A stretch of DNA of 27,875 nucleotides, from contig JALSUN010000001.1 in NCBI GenBank assembly GCA_027061425.1, positions 1-27,875 of the forward strand, in the 5' to 3' direction. This document shows positions 23,132 through 27,875 of this stretch, in pieces (positions within the stretch are counted from its first letter, which is position 1; every line of letters starts with the position of its first letter). The notes beneath the pieces were generated by a model. The model had not been told where the DNA came from. It saw nothing but the letters and a program-made list of their open reading frames with translations, and ran no database searches. The stretch is from Helicobacteraceae bacterium. Its GTDB lineage: Bacteria > Campylobacterota > Campylobacteria > Campylobacterales > Sulfurimonadaceae. A program made the position numbers and the translations under genes.

Positions 23132-23395
23132 ATGGCGCCCAAAGTAAACTATCCCCAAAGAATGTGTGTTGCTTGTCGTGAACGTTTTGAGCAGAAATTT
23201 CTGCTGCGTTTACAATGTAAAGAACAGAAACTTTCTGCATTCAGCGGGTTAGGACGGAGTTTTTATCTCTGTCTTAGCTGTGTTGAAGACGAAAAGAGAG
23301 TGACACGGGCGTTAGCCCGTGCATGCAAGAGTGGGGATATGAAGTACCTCTCTACCCAATTAAAGGAGATCATCACTGATGTCAGACAAAGTTAG
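23132..23395 (+). CDS. ylxR: YlxR family (DUF448) nucleic-acid binding protein
   Basis: This 87-residue protein has the YlxR signature MCVACRERFEQKFLLRL (11-27), a second Cys pair near CLSCVED and a basic C-terminal region. YlxR proteins are small RNA/DNA-binding proteins encoded just before infB in many bacteria, as here. AAGGAA lies 12 nt before the ATG, a long spacing. The ATG overlaps a -10-like TATAAT at 23128-23133. The gene overlaps infB by 17 nt. Confidence 0.9.
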   Translation: MAPKVNYPQRMCVACRERFEQKFLLRLQCKEQKLSAFSGLGRSFYLCLSCVEDEKRVTRALARACKSGDMKYLSTQLKEIITDVRQS

Positions 23396-26057
23396 AGTAC
23401 ACGAGATAGCAAAAGAACTCGGTATCGATTCAAAAGAAGTTGTAGCAAAAGCCGCAGAAATGGGCTTGGTTGTAAAATCAGCTTCGTCGTCAGTATCTAT
23501 GAATGATGCAGAAAATATTGCAAATTTTATTATTAACGGTGCACCTGTGCCAAAGGCCCCTGCTGCAAAGAAAATAACAGTTAAGAAAAAAGCAGTGAAG
23601 GCTGAAGAGGTGACTCAGAGTGAAGAGACACCTAAAGCTGAAACACCTGTTGCTAAGAGTGAAGAAAAAGTAGAAGTAACAGCTCCAAAAGAGACAGAAG
23701 CACCTAAAGCTGAAGAGACTCCAAAAGAGACTCCTGTAGCTAAAGAAGTATCTGTTACTACAGAGAGTGCTGCTGCAAAAACTGAAACTCCAAAAGAGGC
23801 GTCAAAACCTGCAGGTGTTAAAGTTGTGACCGGTCCTAAAATCGTCACACCGATAAAGCGTTCAAAACTTAAAATCGTTAAAAAGAAAAAGCCAAGAATT
23901 GACCCTAATGCAACAGCCGCTTCTGCGTCTGCAGCTGCACTGAAAGTCTCTTCATATGGTAAGGTCAGCGAAGACGTTCTAAAAGAACTTCAAGATCGTA
24001 AAGCCAGAAAACGTAACAAGGGTGGTGCTTCTAAACAGAGTGCTGGTCAGTCAATGGACATCTTCGGTGGAAGTATGTCTGATGTTTCTATGGATTATGA
24101 AGATGACCAAGTCGTTCTTCTTGATCTTAAAGAGATCGATAAAGTTGTACCTAAAGAAGAACCACGTAAACCACGTCAGCCACGTCCTATTGGTCGTAAC
24201 TCTAAAGCGGGTCAAAAACGTGGTCAGAACCGCGGGCGTCAAGTGTCTCGTGGTAAACGTAAGAAATATACTAAGATCATTGAAGACGAGGTTGTTACTC
24301 ACGTAGAGATCCCTGAGGATATCCGCGTTTACGAGTTCGCTGAAGCACTTAACAGAAGTATGTCTGAAGTCATCAAGGTTCTTTTCGAACTGGGTATGAT
24401 GGTCACTAAAAACGACTTCTTGAAAAAAGATGAGATCGAGATCATTGCTGAAGAGTTTGATGTTGAAGTGACAACAATCGATCCTAGAGATGCCTTTAAC
24501 TATGAAGAAGAGTATGATGATGCTGAGATTGAAGAAGATCCTAATCTAGTTGAACGTCCTCCAGTGATTACGATCATGGGTCACGTTGACCATGGTAAGA
24601 CTTCTCTTCTTGATGCGATTCGTAATGCACGTGTTGCCAACGGTGAAGCAGGTGGAATTACACAGCATATCGGTGCATACTCTATAGAGAAGAATGGTAA
24701 GCAAATTACGTTCTTAGACACTCCGGGACACGCGGCATTCTCTGCTATGCGTAAACGTGGTGCCGACGTGACGGACATTATTATTATTGTTGTTGCTGCT
24801 GATGATGGTGTGAAGCCACAGACAGAAGAGGCGATCAAACATGCTAAAGAGGCAGGTGTTCCTGTTATCGTAGCCGTCAATAAGATGGATAAAGAGAGTG
24901 CCAACCCTGAACTGGTTAAAGGTCAGATGGCAGAACGTGAGATGACACCTGTTGATTGGGGTGGAGATGTTGAGTTTATACCTGTCTCTGCTAAGACAGG
25001 TGATGGCATCGATACACTTCTTGAGAACATCCTTCTAACTGCAGAAGTACTTGAGCTTAAAGCCAACCCAACTGCAAAAGCGAAAGCTGTTGTTGTTGAG
25101 AGTACTGTTGAAAAAGGTCGTGGTCCAGTTGCTACGGTCATCGTTCAAAATGGTACACTTAAAGTTGGTGACAATGTTGTTTGTGGCTCTGCTTATGGAC
25201 GTGTTAAAGCCTTAGTCAATGACCAAAAGAAGATGGTGAAGTCATTGGGCCTTTCAGACACAGCAGTGGTTGTAGGTCTGAACTCAGTACCACCTTCTGG
25301 TGAAGTGATGATCGCGATGGACTCTGACAAAGAGACACGTGAATTGGCTACTAAACGTGCTGAATATGACCGTATGAAAGAGCTTTCTGCAAGTACTAAG
25401 ACATCACTAGATGAGCTTACAGCACTTATTGCAGAGGGTAACTTGAAGCAACTTAAGGTTGTTCTTAAGACAGACGTTCACGGTTCACTAGAGGCGATTA
25501 AGACAAGTTTGATGGAACTTCGTAATGAAGAAGTTAAAGTTGAAGTGATCTCATCTGGTGTGGGTGGTGTTACAGAGAGTGATCTTGCTCTTGTAAATAA
25601 CTCTGAGAACTGTGTGCTTCTTGCCTTTAACGTACGTCCTACGGGTTCAGTTAAAGCATCTGCAAAGCAAAAAGGTATAGAGATTCGTACTTATACGATC
25701 ATCTATCAACTACTTGATGATATTACAGGTATGTTAACAGGTATGATGGCTCCGAAATATACTGAAGAGCACTCTGGTCAAGCAGATGTACGTGACACCT
25801 TCAAAATTCCTAAGGGAATGGTTGCAGGTTGTATGGTTATGGACGGTAAGATGGTCCGTGGTGAGCTTGTACGTGTTATCCGTGATGGTGTTATTATCCA
25901 TGAAGGTAAACTTGACTCTCTTAAACGTTTCAAAGATGACGTTAAAGAGGTTGGTAAAGGTCTTGAGTGTGGTGTTGTACTTAATGGTTACGAAGATGTT
26001 AAGGTTGGCGATGTTATCGAGACCTTCATTAAAGTCGAGCAAAAAGTAGAACTTTGA
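23379..26057 (+). CDS. infB: translation initiation factor IF-2
   Basis: This 892-residue protein has an IF2_N domain (VRVHEIAKELGIDSKEVVAK, 5-24), a low-complexity Lys/Glu/Pro/Ala region (about 50-160) with repeated EAPKAEETPKE-like units, and a second IF2_N-like domain near 305. The GTPase carries GHVDHGKT (about 401-408), DTPGH, NKMD and SAKTGDG, followed by the C-terminal domains that bind initiator tRNA. IF-2 delivers fMet-tRNA to the 30S subunit. AAGGAG precedes the ATG within ylxR. Its TGA overlaps the rbfA start. Confidence 0.97.
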   Translation: MSDKVRVHEIAKELGIDSKEVVAKAAEMGLVVKSASSSVSMNDAENIANFIINGAPVPKAPAAKKITVKKKAVKAEEVTQSEETPKAETPVAKSEEKVEVTAPKETEAPKAEETPKETPVAKEVSVTTESAAAKTETPKEASKPAGVKVVTGPKIVTPIKRSKLKIVKKKKPRIDPNATAASASAAALKVSSYGKVSEDVLKELQDRKARKRNKGGASKQSAGQSMDIFGGSMSDVSMDYEDDQVVLLDLKEIDKVVPKEEPRKPRQPRPIGRNSKAGQKRGQNRGRQVSRGKRKKYTKIIEDEVVTHVEIPEDIRVYEFAEALNRSMSEVIKVLFELGMMVTKNDFLKKDEIEIIAEEFDVEVTTIDPRDAFNYEEEYDDAEIEEDPNLVERPPVITIMGHVDHGKTSLLDAIRNARVANGEAGGITQHIGAYSIEKNGKQITFLDTPGHAAFSAMRKRGADVTDIIIIVVAADDGVKPQTEEAIKHAKEAGVPVIVAVNKMDKESANPELVKGQMAEREMTPVDWGGDVEFIPVSAKTGDGIDTLLENILLTAEVLELKANPTAKAKAVVVESTVEKGRGPVATVIVQNGTLKVGDNVVCGSAYGRVKALVNDQKKMVKSLGLSDTAVVVGLNSVPPSGEVMIAMDSDKETRELATKRAEYDRMKELSASTKTSLDELTALIAEGNLKQLKVVLKTDVHGSLEAIKTSLMELRNEEVKVEVISSGVGGVTESDLALVNNSENCVLLAFNVRPTGSVKASAKQKGIEIRTYTIIYQLLDDITGMLTGMMAPKYTEEHSGQADVRDTFKIPKGMVAGCMVMDGKMVRGELVRVIRDGVIIHEGKLDSLKRFKDDVKEVGKGLECGVVLNGYEDVKVGDVIETFIKVEQKVEL

Positions 26058-26419
26058 CACCTGCCGAGATAAAACTTAAGCGTTTTGATTCTATTCTGGG
26101 TGAGTTGATCCCAGAAGCTCTTTCACAACTTAGTGATGCACGTTTACGCGAACTTGATGTTATTGAAGTGCGCTGTGCCAAGGGTCGTGATGATGCTAAG
26201 GTCTACTTAGACCCAAGTATGTACTCAGAAAAAGAGCAAGTAGAACTCCTCCGTCAACTTAAAAAAGCCCGTCCTATTATAGAAACACACTGTATGAAAG
26301 ACCAAGGCTGGTTTCGTTCTCCAACACTAAAGTTTGAGTTTGATGCACTGTTGGAACAGAGCCAGAAAATAGAAGATCTGTTTAAACAGATCGCTAAGGA
26401 GAAAAAAGATGAGTCTTGA
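26054..26419 (+). CDS. rbfA: ribosome-binding factor A
   Basis: This 121-residue protein matches RbfA: IKLKRFDSILGELIPEALSQ at the start, a central DVIEVRCAKGRDDAKVYLD strand and SPTLKFEFDALLEQS at the end, the KH-like core. RbfA helps mature the 5' end of 16S rRNA in the 30S subunit. The start is TTG, overlapping the infB stop as TTGA, with no visible ribosome binding site. Translation therefore probably depends on ribosomes finishing infB. Downstream, rimP overlaps by 11 nt. Confidence 0.92.
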   Translation: MTPAEIKLKRFDSILGELIPEALSQLSDARLRELDVIEVRCAKGRDDAKVYLDPSMYSEKEQVELLRQLKKARPIIETHCMKDQGWFRSPTLKFEFDALLEQSQKIEDLFKQIAKEKKDES

Positions 26420-26843
26420 ATCTGATATCAAAAGCATGGTGGAGTCACTGGAACTTAGAGTCTATGACATCACTACTGTGACAGAAAATGACGAAACGAT
26501 CTATCGTGTCAACATCATCTCTCCTTCGAGTGAAAAGATCACTATGGACCAAGTGGTTCAAGTGACAAAAATGATCTCACCACTTCTTGACGTTACTGCT
26601 CCTGTACGTGGAGATTACCGTTTAGAGGTAAGCTCTCCTGGTATTGAGCGTAAGTTAAAATCTTTAATGCATTTTGAATGTGCTATAGGTGAAAAAGTCA
26701 AGGTTGATACAACTGAAAAGAAAAAACTTCGTGGCACTCTCAAAAGTGTTGCAAGTGGTAGAATCACACTTGAGACAGAAGATGGCGATGAGACTTTTGC
26801 TTATGGCGACGTAATCAAAGCAGCGACATACTTCGAGTGGTAA
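26409..26843 (+). CDS. rimP: ribosome maturation factor RimP
   Basis: This 144-residue protein has the RimP N-terminal alpha/beta domain ending in YRLEVSSPGIERKL (about 72-85), the family signature, and an SH3-like C-terminal domain (KLRGTLKSVASGRITLETED). It assists 30S assembly. AAGGAG lies 7 nt before its ATG inside rbfA. The infB-rbfA-rimP cluster is a common translation module; in many bacteria rimP precedes infB, whereas here it follows rbfA. Confidence 0.93.
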   Translation: MSLESDIKSMVESLELRVYDITTVTENDETIYRVNIISPSSEKITMDQVVQVTKMISPLLDVTAPVRGDYRLEVSSPGIERKLKSLMHFECAIGEKVKVDTTEKKKLRGTLKSVASGRITLETEDGDETFAYGDVIKAATYFEW

Positions 26844-26901
26844 GCCCTGTGCTTTTCACCTCTTCTTTACAAAAAATTCCCCTATTTAAAGTCTATTTTT
26901 A

Positions 26902-27875
26902 ATGTTACTTCATGGACCATCCCCTATGCAAATTGCCATAGATTCCGCATGGGAATTTCAAGGTTTAACCTTTCCTAACCCTGCGGTGGGATGTTCTGTT
27001 GTAGATAAACATGGTAAGATTCTTGCTGTAGGTGTTCATGAAAAATCTGGTGAACCTCATGCCGAGGTAAATGCACTACAGATGGCATTTTCCGAGTTAA
27101 CAGGTGACAGTTCCATATTACTACTCTCAGCATCAGACAAAATTCATAACTTTTTAATAACAAAGCACAATGATATTTTTGCAGAGTGTACCATGTATGT
27201 TACTTTAGAACCATGTGCGCATTATGGTAAAACCCCTTCATGTGCTCAACTCATTAAAGCATTGGGCATTAAAAAAGTGGTTATTGGACAAAAGGACCCT
27301 AACGCTGAAGCTGCTGGTGGTATTTCGCTACTTCAAGAGAGTGGTTGTACGGTAGAGATGTCTGATGATTGCGAAGCCCGTGCGTATGACCTTTTAAAAC
27401 CTTTTATAACGTGGCAAAAAAAGCCTTATGTCACTTACAAATGGGCGCAGAGATTAGATGGTACTATCGATGGGGGTACCATCTCTTCATACCTCTCTCG
27501 TATACAAGTCCATGCGATGCGCGATTGCAGTGATCTTATTGTCATCGGAGGAAATACTGTGCGTAATGATCGCCCAACATTAGATGCACGTTTAGTTGAT
27601 GGCAAGGTGTGTGATGTTCTTGTTTACTCAAGAGAAAAAGAGTTTGACAAGAGTATTCCACTTTTTCAAGTTTCAGGACGTAATGTTTATATTGAGTCCT
27701 CATTAGAGCGTATAAAGCAGTATGAAAATATTCTAATAGAGGGTGGTCCTGCGATGTTTGAAGCAACAAGAAAGGTAGTTGACGCTTACCTCTGTTTTGT
27801 TGCACCCAAAAGCGGTGGTACAATACGTTTCACAAACAGTCATAATGATTTTAAGATCTTTCACTCACGTAACAG
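26902..27875 (+). CDS. ribD: riboflavin biosynthesis protein RibD, 3' truncated by window end
   Basis: An open frame runs to the window edge without a stop (324 full codons). The N-terminal deaminase has TFPNPAVGC, PHAEVNAL and TLEPCAHYGKTPSCAQL, giving the zinc ligands His and two Cys and the catalytic Glu. The reductase domain then starts near YVTYKWAQRLDGTI, with IVIGGNTVRNDRPTL and ILIEGGPAMFEATR. RibD performs the second and third steps of riboflavin synthesis. The start may be 26902 (MLLHGPSPM) or 26926; neither has a good ribosome binding site. It follows rimP by 58 nt. Confidence 0.93.
   Translation, partial: MLLHGPSPMQIAIDSAWEFQGLTFPNPAVGCSVVDKHGKILAVGVHEKSGEPHAEVNALQMAFSELTGDSSILLLSASDKIHNFLITKHNDIFAECTMYVTLEPCAHYGKTPSCAQLIKALGIKKVVIGQKDPNAEAAGGISLLQESGCTVEMSDDCEARAYDLLKPFITWQKKPYVTYKWAQRLDGTIDGGTISSYLSRIQVHAMRDCSDLIVIGGNTVRNDRPTLDARLVDGKVCDVLVYSREKEFDKSIPLFQVSGRNVYIESSLERIKQYENILIEGGPAMFEATRKVVDAYLCFVAPKSGGTIRFTNSHNDFKIFHSRN

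Noticed and set aside
1..27875. Insertion sequences, CRISPR arrays, prophage genes or integrases.
   Set aside because: No transposase, integrase or cas motif in any frame given, and no regularly spaced repeats.

Overview
The window is chromosomal DNA from a member of the Campylobacterota (formerly Epsilonproteobacteria), probably a free-living sulfur-oxidiser type such as Sulfurovum or Sulfurimonas. That placement is inference. It rests on a CosR/HsrA-type response regulator, an Alvin-type ferredoxin next to a Ppx/GppA gene, and two gene orders that, from memory, match Campylobacter jejuni: ppx - fdx - cosR - folB - plsY, and M23 peptidase - lpxC - tsaB-like - thrB - ylxR - infB - rbfA - rimP. 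Codons are AT-rich, and many starts are GTG or TTG.

Layout. 1-260: tRNA-Lys and tRNA-Glu on the minus strand behind a full-consensus promoter. 467-4841: a tight MoxR - DUF58 - small membrane protein - vWA - vWA/TPR operon, in which all three vWA-type proteins appear to have lost the metal-binding (MIDAS) residues. 4838-5671 (minus): tyrA. 5861-8113: bamA, then a small secreted protein. 8515-13560 (minus): ppx/gppA, ferredoxin, a histidine kinase, a CosR-like regulator with an intact phosphoacceptor Asp, folB and plsY. 13698-17811: nadA, nadC, a DHH phosphoesterase and an M23 peptidase, nearly head to tail. 17812-20859: about 3 kb of loosely packed sequence that looks like an insertion in the conserved block. 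20860-27875: lpxC, tsaB-like, thrB, ylxR, infB, rbfA, rimP and the 5' part of ribD.

The 3-kb interruption is the most interesting part. It has a GEMM-I (cyclic di-GMP-I) riboswitch at 18041-18139, with the conserved core, a GNRA tetraloop and a visible switching mechanism. The strand that would close the aptamer, 18129-18139, is also a perfect anti-Shine-Dalgarno for the next gene. That gene encodes a lipoprotein with a duplicated Asp-rich linker and a C-terminal CAP/SCP domain. After it come a G9 tract, possible gene debris, and an outer-membrane beta-barrel gene whose promoter overlaps a good Fur-box match and which ends in a clear intrinsic terminator. Two surface proteins thus seem to answer separately to cyclic di-GMP and to iron.

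The rest is core biology: NAD synthesis (nadA, nadC), lipid A (lpxC), outer-membrane assembly (bamA), aromatic amino acids and threonine (tyrA, thrB), phospholipid (plsY), folate (folB), riboflavin (ribD) and translation initiation/ribosome maturation (infB, rbfA, rimP). I saw no insertion sequence, CRISPR array or intact prophage gene.
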